A stretch of 64,000 nt of DNA. It comes from an uncultured Jannaschia sp. (GTDB lineage Bacteria > Pseudomonadota > Alphaproteobacteria > Rhodobacterales > Rhodobacteraceae). The notes below the pieces were generated by a model. The model ran no database searches and was not told the origin of the DNA. It saw only the letters and a list, made by a program, of their open reading frames with translations. Numbering within the stretch: position 1 is the first letter of the stretch; each line of letters starts with the position of its first letter. The DNA lies in contig NZ_CANLTR010000012.1 in assembly GCF_947494055.1 (NCBI RefSeq), positions 1 to 64,000 on the forward strand. The letters are read 5' to 3'. The position numbers and the translations under genes were made by a program. This document shows positions 20,056 to 29,268 of this stretch, piece after piece.

Positions 20056-21084
20056 ATGGAACGCCTCACGATCCGCCGCCCCGACGACTGGCACCTGCAC
20101 CTGCGCGACGGCGAGATGCTGCGGCTGGTCGCGCCCGAGAGCCGGGATTTCGGCCGCGCCGTCATCATGCCCAACCTCGTGCCCCCCGTCGTGACCGGCG
20201 ACGACGCGGGCGCCTACCGCGACCGGGTGATCGCCGCGGGGTTCGCGCGCCCGCTGATGACGCTCTACCTGACCGAGGGGACCGATCCGACCGACGTCGT
20301 GCGTGCCCATGCCGGGGGCGTGATCCACGCGGTCAAGCTCTACCCGGCCGGGGCCACGACGAACTCCGCCTCGGGCGTGCGCGACATCGAAACGGTGCGC
20401 CCCGTCCTCGCCGCGATGGAGGAGGCGGGCGTGCCGCTCTGCCTGCACGGCGAGGTGACGGAGCCCGAGGTCGACATCTTCGACCGGGAGGCCGCGTTCC
20501 TCGACCGCGTGCTGACGCCGCTCCGGGACGCGCATCCCGAACTGAAGTTGACGCTCGAACACGTGACGACGAAGGACGCGGTGGACTGGGTGCGCGAGCA
20601 TCCGGGCGTCGGCGCGACGATCACCGCGCAGCATCTGACCTCGAACCGCAACGACATGCTCGCCGGCGGGATGCGGCCGCATTTCTACTGCCTGCCGATC
20701 CTCAAGCGGCGCGCGCATCAGGAGGCGCTCCGACAGGCCGCCACTTCCGGGCCGGGGCCGTTCTTCCTCGGCACCGATTCCGCCCCGCATCCGCTCCAAG
20801 CCAAGGAGGCCACCTGCTGCGCCGCCGGCTGCTTCACCGCGCCCCACGCCCTGCCGCTCTACGCGCAGGTCTTCGAGGAGGAAGGCGCGCTCGACCGGCT
20901 GGAGGCCTTCGCCGCGCTCAACGGCCCCGCGCATTACGGACTCGCGCCGAACGAGGATACGGTGACGCTCGTGAAGGGCGACGCTGGGGCACGACCCGAG
21001 TCGATCGAGGGGCACGGCCAGCGCGTGACGCTCTTCGACCCGGGCCAACCCCTGCACTGGCGTGTCGAGCCGCGCGAGGGTTGA
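20056..21084 (+). CDS. pyrC: Dihydroorotase
   Basis: Third step of pyrimidine synthesis, interconverting carbamoyl-aspartate and dihydroorotate. The 342 residues match the homodimeric E. coli-type (class II) enzyme. Zinc ligands begin with HLHLRDG (His13, His15). Lys94 in AVKLYPAG is the position of the carbamylated lysine. Later ligands lie in LCLHGEV, LEHVTT and LGTDSAPH. The start at ATG 20056 is set by comparison with the E. coli-type N terminus. pyrE follows 82 bases downstream with a palindrome in the gap. Confidence 0.95.
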   Translation: MERLTIRRPDDWHLHLRDGEMLRLVAPESRDFGRAVIMPNLVPPVVTGDDAGAYRDRVIAAGFARPLMTLYLTEGTDPTDVVRAHAGGVIHAVKLYPAGATTNSASGVRDIETVRPVLAAMEEAGVPLCLHGEVTEPEVDIFDREAAFLDRVLTPLRDAHPELKLTLEHVTTKDAVDWVREHPGVGATITAQHLTSNRNDMLAGGMRPHFYCLPILKRRAHQEALRQAATSGPGPFFLGTDSAPHPLQAKEATCCAAGCFTAPHALPLYAQVFEEEGALDRLEAFAALNGPAHYGLAPNEDTVTLVKGDAGARPESIEGHGQRVTLFDPGQPLHWRVEPREG

Positions 21085-21126
21085 CGGATCGTTGACCGGG
21101 TGAACAGGACGTAAACCACCTTAAGA

Positions 21127-21150
21127 TAACGTTATTTCCCCGCGGGGAAA
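21127..21150. promoter_or_regulatory. Double palindrome upstream of pyrE
   Basis: TAACGTTA (21127-21134) is directly followed by the perfect 16-base palindrome TTTCCCCGCGGGGAAA (21135-21150), 16 bases before the pyrE start. The AT-rich lead-in GTAAACCACCTTAAGATAACG differs from the surrounding DNA and could be part of a promoter. The palindrome could act as an operator, or fold in RNA and affect the pyrE ribosome-binding site immediately downstream. Confidence 0.5.
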
Positions 21151-21166
21151 CCGAGGAGGCCGCCGC

Positions 21167-21844
21167 ATGATCCCCACCAGCCATCCCCCTGCCGGGGAGA
21201 TCGCCCGCCTCGCCGCCCGCGCTCTCCTCGAGGTGCAAGCCGTGCATTTCAACGCGCGCGAGCCGTTCACGCTGGCCTCCGGCTTGCCCTCCCCGACCTA
21301 TATCGATTGCCGCAAGCTGATCTCCTATCCCCGGCTTCGCGCGACGCTGATGGATTTCCTCGTCGTCACCGTGATGCGCGAGGCGGGGTTCGAGGCCTTC
21401 GACAACGTGGCCGGCGGCGAGACGGCCGGCATTCCCTTCGCCGCCTTCGTGGCCGAGCGGCTGGCCCTGCCGATGAGCTACGTCCGCAAGAAGCCCAAGG
21501 GCTACGGCCGCAACGCGCGGATCGAGGGGCTGATGACCGAGGGGCAGCGCGTGCTGCTGGTGGAGGACATGACCACCGACGGCGGCTCCAAGCTCTCCTT
21601 TGTCGACGCGATCCGCGAGACCGGCGCGACCTGCGCGCATACCGCGGTGATCTTCAGCTACGGCATTTTCCCCGAGATTGCGCGGACCCTCGGCGACCAC
21701 GGTGTCGCGCTGCATTCGCTGTGCACCTGGTGGGACGTGCTGGCCGAGGCGAAGGCGCAGGGTCATTTCGACGCGGAGACGCTCGCGGGTGTGGAGGCCT
21801 TCCTGCACGATCCCCGCGGCTGGCAGGACGCCCGGAAAGGCTGA
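21167..21844 (+). CDS. pyrE: Orotate phosphoribosyltransferase
   Basis: Joins orotate and PRPP to give OMP. The 225-residue protein contains the PRPP-binding motif [14 protein letters not shown] (the usual V-x-x-V-E-D-V-x-T-T-G) near residue 130, the basic [10 protein letters not shown] loop, and the [16 protein letters not shown] start of the fold. GAGGAGG fixes the ATG at 21167. It adjoins pyrC, so two pyrimidine genes are grouped here, while pyrH lies 20 kb away. Confidence 0.95.
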   Translation: MIPTSHPPAGEIARLAARALLEVQAVHFNAREPFTLASGLPSPTYIDCRKLISYPRLRATLMDFLVVTVMREAGFEAFDNVAGGETAGIPFAAFVAERLALPMSYVRKKPKGYGRNARIEGLMTEGQRVLLVEDMTTDGGSKLSFVDAIRETGATCAHTAVIFSYGIFPEIARTLGDHGVALHSLCTWWDVLAEAKAQGHFDAETLAGVEAFLHDPRGWQDARKG

Positions 21845-21982
21845 AACCCGCCCGCGCGATTCCAAGGCGTTGCGGCACGATCCGGGCGCGCCATGAGATT
21901 TCCACAGGCCGCCCCCGTTGTTTGGCCGCGACCCGCGGCGTATGACCCGGAGGCAGGCAGAAAAACGGGCAGCGGGGCAGAG

Positions 21983-23464
21983 ATGAACACGTTCATTCGC
22001 ATGGATCAGGCCGGTGCGACCGGCGAGGCCGCGCCGCAGCTTCCGCACAACATCGAGGCCGAGCAGCAGCTTCTGGGCGCGCTCCTGTCGGACAACGACC
22101 TCTACGATCGTGCGGCCTCCGTGGTGCGCCGGGAGCATTTCTTCGACCCCGTCCATGCCCGCATCTTCGAGATCTGCGCGGCCCAGATCCAGAAGCGCGC
22201 GCTGGCCTCGCCGGTGACGCTCAAGACCTTCCTCGAGCACGACGAGGGGCTGAAGGCGCTCGGCGGCCCGTCCTACCTCGTCACGCTCGCCGCCTCCGCC
22301 GTCGCCGCCTACGCGGTGAAGGACTACGCGCAGATGATCTACGACCTCGCCATCCGGCGGGAGCTGATGGCGCTCGGCCACGACATTGCCGCGCAGGCCA
22401 GCGACGTGAACGTGGATCTGGAGCCGGCGGACCAGATCGTCGACGCGGAGGCGAAGCTCTACAAGCTGGCCGAGCAGGGCAAGACGGATTCGGGGTTCCA
22501 GTCCTTCCTGTCCGCGATCCGGCAGGCCGTCGACGTGGCCAACGCCGCCTACCAGCGCGACGGCGGGCTGGCCGGGGTGTCGACCGGGCTCGTCGATCTC
22601 GACCGCAAGCTCGGGGGGCTGCACCGCTCGGACCTGCTGATCCTCGCCGGGCGCCCGTCGATGGGGAAGACCTCGCTCGCCACCAACATCGCCTTCAACG
22701 TCGCCAAGGCGTTCCGCGAGGGCAAGACCTACGACGGCCGCGACGGCGCGGCCGAGGGCGGCGTGGTGGGTTTCTACTCTCTGGAGATGTCCGCCGAGCA
22801 GCTGGCCGCCCGCGTCCTTTCGGAGGCAGCCGAGGTTCCGAGCGAGCAGATCCGCAAGGGCGACATGACCGAGGCCGAGTTCCGCCGCTTCGTCGAGGCC
22901 GCGAAGGCGCTGGAGAAATGCCCGCTCTACATCGACGACACGCCGGCCCTGCCCATCGCGCAGCTCGCCGCCCGGGCCCGGCGGCAGAAGCGCGTCCACG
23001 GGCTCGACCTCCTGATCATCGACTATCTGCAGCTCGTCCGCGCGCCGGGCAACGGCGACAGCCGGGTGAACGAGGTCTCCGCGATCACCCAGGGCCTGAA
23101 GGCCATCGCCAAGGAGCTCGACATCCCCGTGATCGCGCTGTCGCAGCTCTCCCGCCAGGTGGAGAGCCGGGAGGACAAACGGCCGCAACTCTCGGACCTG
23201 CGCGAATCCGGCTCGATCGAGCAGGACGCGGACGTGGTGATGTTCGTCTACCGCGAGGAATACTACAAGGAACGCGAGAAGCCGGGCGACCATCAGCTCG
23301 ACAAGATGGCCGAGTGGCAGGCCGCGATGGAGGCGGTGCACGGCAAGGCCGAACTCATCATCGGCAAGCAGCGCCACGGGCCCATCGGCACGGTCGAACT
23401 GGCCTTCGAGGGCCGCTTCACCCGCTTCTCCGACCTCGCCCGGCCCTGGCAGGAGCGGGGCTGA
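21983..23464 (+). CDS. dnaB: Replicative DNA helicase
   Basis: Hexameric helicase that unwinds the replication fork, 493 residues. The N-terminal primase-interacting domain begins after PHNIEAEQQLLGALL. The RecA-like core has Walker A GRPSMGKT at 223-230, the family motif IDDTPALPIAQLAARARR and Walker B LLIIDYLQLVR. LSQLSRQVESREDKRPQLSDLRESGSIEQDAD covers the H3/H4 motifs, written here only as a named region near residues 390-420. No intein is present. alr follows after 45 bases, so the two are probably cotranscribed. Confidence 0.97.
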   Translation: MNTFIRMDQAGATGEAAPQLPHNIEAEQQLLGALLSDNDLYDRAASVVRREHFFDPVHARIFEICAAQIQKRALASPVTLKTFLEHDEGLKALGGPSYLVTLAASAVAAYAVKDYAQMIYDLAIRRELMALGHDIAAQASDVNVDLEPADQIVDAEAKLYKLAEQGKTDSGFQSFLSAIRQAVDVANAAYQRDGGLAGVSTGLVDLDRKLGGLHRSDLLILAGRPSMGKTSLATNIAFNVAKAFREGKTYDGRDGAAEGGVVGFYSLEMSAEQLAARVLSEAAEVPSEQIRKGDMTEAEFRRFVEAAKALEKCPLYIDDTPALPIAQLAARARRQKRVHGLDLLIIDYLQLVRAPGNGDSRVNEVSAITQGLKAIAKELDIPVIALSQLSRQVESREDKRPQLSDLRESGSIEQDADVVMFVYREEYYKEREKPGDHQLDKMAEWQAAMEAVHGKAELIIGKQRHGPIGTVELAFEGRFTRFSDLARPWQERG

Positions 23465-23509
23465 CGGTGCTTGACGGCTGGCGCGTCTGACCGCATCACC
23501 GCCTCCGTC

Positions 23510-24565
23510 ATGGCCACCGGAACGCTCCATATCGACCTCGAGGCGATCGCCGCCAACTGGCGCGCGCTCGACGCGCTGTCGGCGGCGACCTGCGAGACCG
23601 GGGCCTGCGTCAAGGCGGACGGCTACGGGCTGGGGCTCACGCCAGTGGCGCAGCGACTCCACGATGCCGGCTGCCGCGCCTATTTCGTCGCGAGCGCGGC
23701 CGAGGGGCTGGAGCTGCGCCGCGCGCTCGGGCCGGAGCCGCGCATCCACGTCTTCTACGGCCACATGGCGGGCGATACGGCCGCGATCCAGCGGGCCGAC
23801 CTCGTGCCGATGCTCACCTCCATCGAGCAGCTCACGCGGCATTTCGAAGCCCTGCCCCGGCAGCCCTTCGGGATACAGCTCGACACCGGGATGAACCGGC
23901 TCGGGCTTAAGATGGCGGAATGGGCCGCGGTGGCCGAGATCGCGCTCGCCGCCGATCCGGTCCTCGTGATGTCGCATCTCTCGGATGCCGAGGATCCGGA
24001 TTGCCCGCGCAACGCGGCGCAGCTCGCGCGCTTCCACGAGATGACCGACGGGATCGACGTGCCGCGCAGCCTCGCCGCGACCGGCGGCACGCTGCTCGGG
24101 CCGGACTACCATTTCGACATGACGCGGCCGGGGATCGGCCTCTACGGCGGGCGGCCTCACGTGCGGGGCGAGCCGGTCGTGGCGCTTACGCTACCGGTGA
24201 TCGCCTGCTTCGACATCGCGGCCGGCGAGGGCGTGGGCTACAATGCAAGCTGGACGGCGCCCGCGCCGACGCGGATCGCCACGGTCGCCGGGGGCTACGC
24301 AGACGGGCTGCTCCGCGCGCTTCAGCCGGGGATGGAGGTGATGGCCGGTCCCGTCCCCTGCCCCGTCGTCGGGCGGGTCTCGATGGATGCGCTAACCGTC
24401 GATATCGGTCATCTCGACGCCGACCCGGAGCACGTGACCGTGCTCGACGCGCATCACGGCGTGGACGCGCTCGCCGACGGGGCCGGCACGATCGGCTACG
24501 AGATGCTGACCGCGCTCGGGGCGCGCTATCTGCGGAAATATCGCGGCCTGCGTCCGATCGGTTAG
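23510..24565 (+). CDS. alr: Alanine racemase
   Basis: PLP-dependent enzyme making D-alanine for peptidoglycan, 351 residues. The PLP lysine is Lys35 in CVKADGYGLG. The second catalytic residue, Tyr244, lies in VGYNASW. The PLP-binding segment GRVSMDALTVDI is near 285-296. I chose ATG 23510; a TTG start at 23471 would add 13 unconserved residues. It follows dnaB by 45 bases. D-Ala made here is the residue later trimmed by the carboxypeptidase at 14.5 kb. Confidence 0.94.
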   Translation: MATGTLHIDLEAIAANWRALDALSAATCETGACVKADGYGLGLTPVAQRLHDAGCRAYFVASAAEGLELRRALGPEPRIHVFYGHMAGDTAAIQRADLVPMLTSIEQLTRHFEALPRQPFGIQLDTGMNRLGLKMAEWAAVAEIALAADPVLVMSHLSDAEDPDCPRNAAQLARFHEMTDGIDVPRSLAATGGTLLGPDYHFDMTRPGIGLYGGRPHVRGEPVVALTLPVIACFDIAAGEGVGYNASWTAPAPTRIATVAGGYADGLLRALQPGMEVMAGPVPCPVVGRVSMDALTVDIGHLDADPEHVTVLDAHHGVDALADGAGTIGYEMLTALGARYLRKYRGLRPIG

Positions 24566-24705
24566 CGGTTTTTCAATGGATGTGGTAGTTTACTCCCAGC
24601 AGATCGCGGTTTGCCCGGAGCAGGACCCATGTTTGCCCACCAATTTCTAGACGCACCGTGCCAGCCGCGACCGACTCGCCCTTCCACCCGAAAGGCCGTC
24701 CGCGC

Positions 24706-25494
24706 ATGACCCCGCCTCGTTCCCTCGACCTCGCGACGAGCCTGCTGCAGCAGGTCGCGACGTTTCTGCTGATCTTCACCGCGATCGCGCTCACCGCGCT
24801 GACCGCCGGCGCCTCCGCCGGCCTGTTGTCCTGGCCCGAACTCGCGTTTTCGGTCGGCGGCACGCCGATGCCGCAGGCCGGCATGATGGCGCAGATCGCG
24901 CTCACCGGCTTCGTCCTCGTCCTCGTCGGCTATCTGCCCACGAGCGCCCGCGTCCGGCGGCTCGAGCTGACGAACCGCGACTTCCGGATGTCGATGGACG
25001 ACGTGACCCGCGCCTACGCGCATGTGCACGCTGCCGACCGCGAAGGGGTCTTCGGCCTCAGCCGGGAATTCGACGCGATGCGCGACCGCATCGAATGGAT
25101 GCGGGCCCATCCCGATCTGGTCGAACTCGAGCCCGACGTGCTGCAGGTCGCCGCGCAGATGTCGGTGGAGAGCCACGACCTCGCGCAGGTCTACGCCCGC
25201 GACAAGGTCGCGCGCGCCCGCGACTTCCTGCGCCAGCGCCAGCAGGAGATCGAGGAGTATCGCCAGCGGATCGCCATGGCGCAGGCCAACGTCGCCGAGA
25301 TCAAGCGCTGGACCCATGCCGTCGATGTCGAGGAGGCGCTGGTCGAGCAGCAGCTCGACCGGCTGCGCAGGGATCTGGCCGAAATCGCCGACACGCTCGG
25401 CCTGCGGGAGACGGATCGCAAGCGGAAGGTCGTCGGCATGCCCCGCAACCGCCGCGACCCCGGCCGGGACCCGATGGCGACGCCGGCAGAGTGA
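24706..25494 (+). CDS. Conserved membrane protein, often labelled DNA repair protein
   Basis: A 262-residue protein with two hydrophobic helices in the first 85 residues (about 13-40 and 63-83), then a long charged region rich in coiled-coil heptads (about 150-245). The segment RAYAHVHAADREGVFGLSREFDAMRDR resembles a Rhodobacteraceae family usually annotated as DNA repair protein; I see no nuclease, ATPase or DNA-binding motif that would justify the name. A membrane-anchored coiled-coil protein is the safest description. The ATG at 24706 sits right before the first helix. Confidence 0.7.
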   Translation: MTPPRSLDLATSLLQQVATFLLIFTAIALTALTAGASAGLLSWPELAFSVGGTPMPQAGMMAQIALTGFVLVLVGYLPTSARVRRLELTNRDFRMSMDDVTRAYAHVHAADREGVFGLSREFDAMRDRIEWMRAHPDLVELEPDVLQVAAQMSVESHDLAQVYARDKVARARDFLRQRQQEIEEYRQRIAMAQANVAEIKRWTHAVDVEEALVEQQLDRLRRDLAEIADTLGLRETDRKRKVVGMPRNRRDPGRDPMATPAE

Positions 25495-25520
25495 ACCGCC
25501 TGCGGTTCGCGTCCGGCAAA

Positions 25521-25537
25521 GGGGCCTCGCGGGCCCC
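25521..25537 (+). terminator. Short GC-rich stem-loop
   Basis: GGGGCC (25521-25526) and GGCCCC (25532-25537) form a 6-bp stem with a 5-base loop, 27 bases after the stop of the coiled-coil membrane protein gene. No T-run follows. It may end that transcript before the VPLPA-CTERM gene. Confidence 0.4.
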
Positions 25538-25657
25538 GCTCAAGACATAGGCGGCGGCAATCGCATCCCCGGTCCGCTGTGGCGCCGCGCAACGGGGTCC
25601 ACCCTGCCGCCGCCTCGATCGCAGACACGCTCTCGTGCCAGTCCCGGAGACGGTTTG

Positions 25658-26212
25658 ATGAAGACCCTCATTGCCGCCGTCGCATTCGTCGCGGGCTTCG
25701 CCGGAGCGGCCAGCGCAGCGCCGATCTTTGCGCTCGACGCCATGATCGTCGCCGACGGCCCGCGCGGGACCGCCGACAACCGCGCCGAGATCGCCAACGC
25801 GCTCGGCGACGACGCCACGACCTTCTTCGAACTCGGCCGCGGCGCGATCGTGGACTTCACCTTCGGCCAGCTCTTCACCGGCGAGCTGGTCGTGAAGGAA
25901 AGGACCTTCGGCGACGTGACCGCCTATCCGGAATCGGCGATGATCCTCGGCGGCCGCGACGGCGCGTTCGAGGTTCTGACAACGGTCACCAACCGGGACG
26001 CGCAGGGGGCGGGCTTCGCTTTCCTCTTCGAAGGCGTCTACGACACGCTGCGCCTCGTCGACACGACGACGTTCGCGCGGTCACGGGGCTTCGACGTCGC
26101 CAGCATCCGAGTCGAGTCGGTCCCGGCCCCCGTTCCCCTACCGGCCTCCGCCCTGCTGCTCGCGGCCGGTCTGGCCGCCCTCGGCGTCGCGCGTCGTCGC
26201 CGGCCGGCCTGA
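25658..26212 (+). CDS. VPLPA-CTERM sorting-domain protein
   Basis: A 184-residue exported protein. Residues 1-21 form a signal peptide ending ASA. The mature part is an acidic beta-rich domain with no motif I recognise. The C terminus has VPLPAS, a hydrophobic helix (ALLLAAGLAALGV) and a basic end (ARRRR), the tripartite VPLPA-CTERM signal thought to be processed by exosortase-type enzymes in Rhodobacteraceae. Such proteins are generally surface or extracellular-polysaccharide associated. No exosortase gene is in this window. A strong terminator follows. Confidence 0.82.
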   Translation: MKTLIAAVAFVAGFAGAASAAPIFALDAMIVADGPRGTADNRAEIANALGDDATTFFELGRGAIVDFTFGQLFTGELVVKERTFGDVTAYPESAMILGGRDGAFEVLTTVTNRDAQGAGFAFLFEGVYDTLRLVDTTTFARSRGFDVASIRVESVPAPVPLPASALLLAAGLAALGVARRRRPA

Positions 26213-26240
26213 GCGGCGCCCCACCGATCCGCCGAAAGGA

Positions 26241-26275
26241 CGGGCCTCGCCACTGCGGGGCCCGTTTCGTTTTGC
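26241..26275 (+). terminator. Rho-independent terminator after the VPLPA-CTERM gene
   Basis: CGGGCCTCGC (26241-26250) pairs with GCGGGGCCCG (26255-26264) with one T-G pair and a CACT loop, followed by TTTCGTTTTG. It has both stem and T-rich tail and separates the VPLPA-CTERM gene from radA. Confidence 0.85.
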
Positions 26276-26329
26276 GTTGCCCGGTCACGAGGGCTTGCCC
26301 CCCGGGGCAAACGTGACCAAATCGGGAAC

Positions 26330-27697
26330 ATGGCCAAACCCGTCACCCAGTTCGTCTGTTCCGAATGCGGCGCCGTTCACAAGAAGTGGACCGGGCGCTG
26401 CGAGTCCTGCGGCGCTTGGAACACCATACAGGAGGAGGTCCCCCTCGCCTCCGGCCCGTCGAAACGCGCGCTCGGCGGGGCGAAGGGCCGGCGCATGGCG
26501 CTGACCGACCTCGCCAGCGAGGAGGCGCCGCCGCCGCGCACGCTGTCGGGCATGGCCGAGCTCGACCGGGTGCTGGGCGGCGGGCTCGTTCCCGCATCGG
26601 CGACGCTGGTCGGCGGCGATCCGGGGATCGGCAAGTCCACCCTGCTCCTGCAGGCCGCGGCGGCCTTCGCCGGGGCCGGGCACAAGGTCGTCTACGTCTC
26701 GGGCGAGGAGGCGACGGCGCAGGTGCGGATGCGGGCGCAGCGTCTGGGGCTCGGCGGCGCGACGGTCCGGCTCGCGGCGGAGACGAACCTGCGCGACGTG
26801 ATCACCACGCTCGAGGCGGAGGCGCCCGACCTCGTGATCATCGATTCGATCCAGACGATGTGGGTCGACACGGTGGAGAGCGCGCCCGGCTCGGTGGCGC
26901 AGGTCCGCGCCAGCGCGCACGAGCTCACCACCTTCGCCAAGCGGCGCGGCACCTCCGTGATCCTCGTCGGTCACGTCACCAAGGAGGGGCAGATCGCCGG
27001 GCCGCGCGTGGTCGAGCACATGGTCGACACCGTGCTCTACTTCGAGGGCGAGCGCGGGCACCAGTTCCGCATCCTGCGCGCCGTCAAGAACCGCTTCGGG
27101 CCGGCCGACGAGATCGGGGTGTTCGAGATGACGGGCGGCGGGCTGGCCGAGGTGGCGAACCCGTCGGCCATGTTCCTCGGCGATCGGGAGCGCCCGGCGC
27201 CGGGCTCGGTCGTCTTCGCCGGGATCGAGGGGACGCGGCCCCTCCTCGTGGAGATCCAGGCCCTCGTCGCGCCCTCGGGGCTCGCGCAGCCGCGCCGCGC
27301 CGTGGTCGGCTGGGACGGGGGGCGGCTGTCGATGATCCTCGCCGTGCTCGAGGCGCGGACCGGGATCGGCTTCGCCGGGCTCGACGTCTACCTCAACGTG
27401 GCCGGCGGGATACGGATCAGCGAGCCCGCGGCCGATCTCGCCGTGGCCTGCGCGCTGCTGTCGGCGCGGGAGGAGGCCGGGGTGCCGCCCGACACGGTGA
27501 TCTTCGGCGAGCTGTCGCTGTCGGGGGCGTTGCGCCCCGTGGCGCAGGCCGAAAACCGGTTGAAAGAAGCCGCCAAACTTGGTTTTACCGCCGCGATGGC
27601 CCCGAAGGGTTGCAAGACCGGCGATGCGGGCGGCATGAAGCTGCGCCTGCTGCCCGATCTGCAGGCGCTGGTGGGCGAGGTCTTCGGCGCGGGCTGA
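26330..27697 (+). CDS. radA: DNA repair protein RadA
   Basis: RecA-like ATPase that drives branch migration in recombination, 455 residues. The N-terminal zinc finger uses Cys10, Cys13, Cys24 and Cys27. Walker A GGDPGIGKS is at residues 95-103. The RadA-specific KNRFG motif is in VKNRFGPADE. The C-terminal Lon-protease-like domain carries the expected F-x-G-E-L-S-L-S-G segment. The ATG at 26330 lies just ahead of the zinc finger. cvpA follows after 32 bases. Confidence 0.96.
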   Translation: MAKPVTQFVCSECGAVHKKWTGRCESCGAWNTIQEEVPLASGPSKRALGGAKGRRMALTDLASEEAPPPRTLSGMAELDRVLGGGLVPASATLVGGDPGIGKSTLLLQAAAAFAGAGHKVVYVSGEEATAQVRMRAQRLGLGGATVRLAAETNLRDVITTLEAEAPDLVIIDSIQTMWVDTVESAPGSVAQVRASAHELTTFAKRRGTSVILVGHVTKEGQIAGPRVVEHMVDTVLYFEGERGHQFRILRAVKNRFGPADEIGVFEMTGGGLAEVANPSAMFLGDRERPAPGSVVFAGIEGTRPLLVEIQALVAPSGLAQPRRAVVGWDGGRLSMILAVLEARTGIGFAGLDVYLNVAGGIRISEPAADLAVACALLSAREEAGVPPDTVIFGELSLSGALRPVAQAENRLKEAAKLGFTAAMAPKGCKTGDAGGMKLRLLPDLQALVGEVFGAG

Positions 27698-27729
27698 CGC
27701 GGCACGAGGCATCCCGGACGAGGACATAC

Positions 27730-28320
27730 ATGGACGGTTTCACCATCGTGGACGGCGTGGTCGCGGCCGTGATCGTGATCTCCGCGATCCTGGCCTATTC
27801 GCGCGGGCTGATCCGCGAACTCATGGCCATCCTGGGCTGGGTCGCCGCGGCGATCCTGGCCTTCACCTTCGCCGGCGCGGCGGAACCGCTGGTCAAGGAA
27901 ATCCCCTATCTCGGCGACATCCTGGGCGAGAGCTGCGAATTGGCCGTGCTCGCCGCCTTCGCGGTCGTCTTCGCGCTGGCCCTCGTCGTCGTCAGCTTCT
28001 TCACGCCGCTCCTGTCGGGTGCCGTGCAGGGCTCCGTTCTCGGCCCCGTCGACCGGGGGCTCGGATTCCTCTTCGGCGTGCTGCGCGGGCTCGTCCTCGT
28101 GGCGGTGGCGTTCGTGGTCTACGACCGCGTCACCGTCGGACAGGGCATGCCGGTCGTCGAGGCCAGCCGGTCGGCCAACGTCTTCGAGCGCGGCAAGGCC
28201 CGGATCGAGGCGCAGATCCCCGACGACGCGCCGGGCTGGATCCTGACGCGCTACGAGGCGCTGGTGGGCGATTGCGGCGCACCGGCCGCCCCGGCGGAAG
28301 CGGTGCTTCCGACGGAGTGA
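27730..28320 (+). CDS. cvpA: CvpA-family inner membrane protein
   Basis: A 196-residue protein with four hydrophobic segments (about 5-25, 28-48, 64-90 and 105-125) and a soluble C-terminal tail. The start MDGFTIVDGVVAAVIVISAILAYSRGL matches the CvpA family, named for colicin V production and linked to envelope functions. In many proteobacteria cvpA precedes purF. Here purF is also the next plus-strand gene, but a VPLPA-CTERM gene on the other strand now separates them. Confidence 0.88.
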   Translation: MDGFTIVDGVVAAVIVISAILAYSRGLIRELMAILGWVAAAILAFTFAGAAEPLVKEIPYLGDILGESCELAVLAAFAVVFALALVVVSFFTPLLSGAVQGSVLGPVDRGLGFLFGVLRGLVLVAVAFVVYDRVTVGQGMPVVEASRSANVFERGKARIEAQIPDDAPGWILTRYEALVGDCGAPAAPAEAVLPTE

Positions 28321-28340
28321 CACGGCCCGCAGCGGCGCCC

Positions 28341-28384
28341 GATCCTGTCGAAGCGATCGCGGTCCCGAAGCTGCCGACAGGATC
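28341..28384. terminator. Inverted repeat after cvpA
   Basis: GATCCTGTCG (28341-28350) and CGACAGGATC (28375-28384) are perfect 10-base arms around a 24-base loop, beginning 20 bases after the cvpA stop. With the next stem-loop it occupies the convergent gap between cvpA and the minus-strand VPLPA-CTERM gene and probably ends transcription from the left. Confidence 0.55.
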
Positions 28385-28474
28385 GACCCGCAACGGAGCG
28401 CCGTGTCGGCTTCCCCCGCCAAGAGTTCGCATGGCGGCCCGACGGTGACGTCATGACCCCTTCGAACGACGCAT

Positions 28475-28506
28475 CGAGGAGGCCCGGCATCATGCAGGCC
28501 TCCTCG
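28475..28506. terminator. Stem-loop after the minus-strand VPLPA-CTERM gene
   Basis: CGAGGAGGCC (28475-28484) and GGCCTCCTCG (28497-28506) form a perfect 10-bp stem with a 12-base loop, ending 15 bases from the stop of the minus-strand gene. No strong T-run is seen in either direction. Confidence 0.55.
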
Positions 28507-28521
28507 ACTTCATCGCGGCGA

Positions 28522-29163
28522 TCAGATCGCGGCGCGCTTCCGGCGGCGCAGGGCGGCAAGGGCGCCCAGCCCGGCCATCAGGCCGAAGCCGGCGGCCGGC
28601 AGCGGAACGGGCGACGGAACGGACGCGTCTGGGTTCAGACCGTACTTGATGCTGTTGCCGTTGCTCGTCTCCTGCGCGCGGACGGCGAAGTTCGAGAAAT
28701 CCGCCAGCGCGACGCCGCCGATGTCGAAGACGATACCGGCCACGTTCTTCTTGCCGCCGCCCTGTTCGCCGATCCGCAGGATATAGTCGAACGCGGTGTC
28801 GCCGGTCCCGCCGCCGCCGTTGAAGTTGCAACCGTTGCCGCAGGTGGATTGCGATCCGGTATTGTCGCCGAAGAGCACGAGCGCCGGCACGTCCGGCCGG
28901 TTGTGCGAGGATGTGAAGCTCACGAGGTCGATCTTGCTTTTAAGGATCTTCGTCCCGGCAAAATCGAAGCCCAGCCCGAGGAAGTCGGCGAAGCCGGTCA
29001 CCGCGGAGAGCGTGAAGCGAACCGCCCCGTCCACCGCGCCGTCATCGAGCAGGAGCTGGACCTTGGGGTCCGTCTCGGCGGTGGTGTAGGACACGGTTGC
29101 GGCGGAGGCGGTGCCGATCATCATGAACGAGCCCAGAACGAGCCCGGTAATCTTGCGGAACAT
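28522..29163 (-). CDS. Second VPLPA-CTERM sorting-domain protein
   Basis: A 213-residue exported protein, unrelated in its central part to the one at 25.7 kb. Residues 1-22 form a signal peptide ending TASA. A glycine/asparagine-rich stretch with two cysteines (CGNGCNFNGGGG) lies near residue 112, and the C terminus has SPVPLPAAGFG, a hydrophobic helix and RRRKR. The mature domain is unrecognised. The ATG at 29163 precedes the signal peptide. It diverges from purF across an AT-rich 214-base gap and lies between cvpA and purF, an apparent insertion into an old gene pair. Confidence 0.8.
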   Translation of the reverse strand: MFRKITGLVLGSFMMIGTASAATVSYTTAETDPKVQLLLDDGAVDGAVRFTLSAVTGFADFLGLGFDFAGTKILKSKIDLVSFTSSHNRPDVPALVLFGDNTGSQSTCGNGCNFNGGGGTGDTAFDYILRIGEQGGGKKNVAGIVFDIGGVALADFSNFAVRAQETSNGNSIKYGLNPDASVPSPVPLPAAGFGLMAGLGALAALRRRKRAAI

Positions 29164-29268
29164 AACGAAATCTCTGAATAAAATGTGGCTCCGGAACCCT
29201 CCGGTAAAGCCCGTTGTAAACGAAATGCTAACCGCCACTAGCGCCTTTGACGGAAACGGATTGTACGC

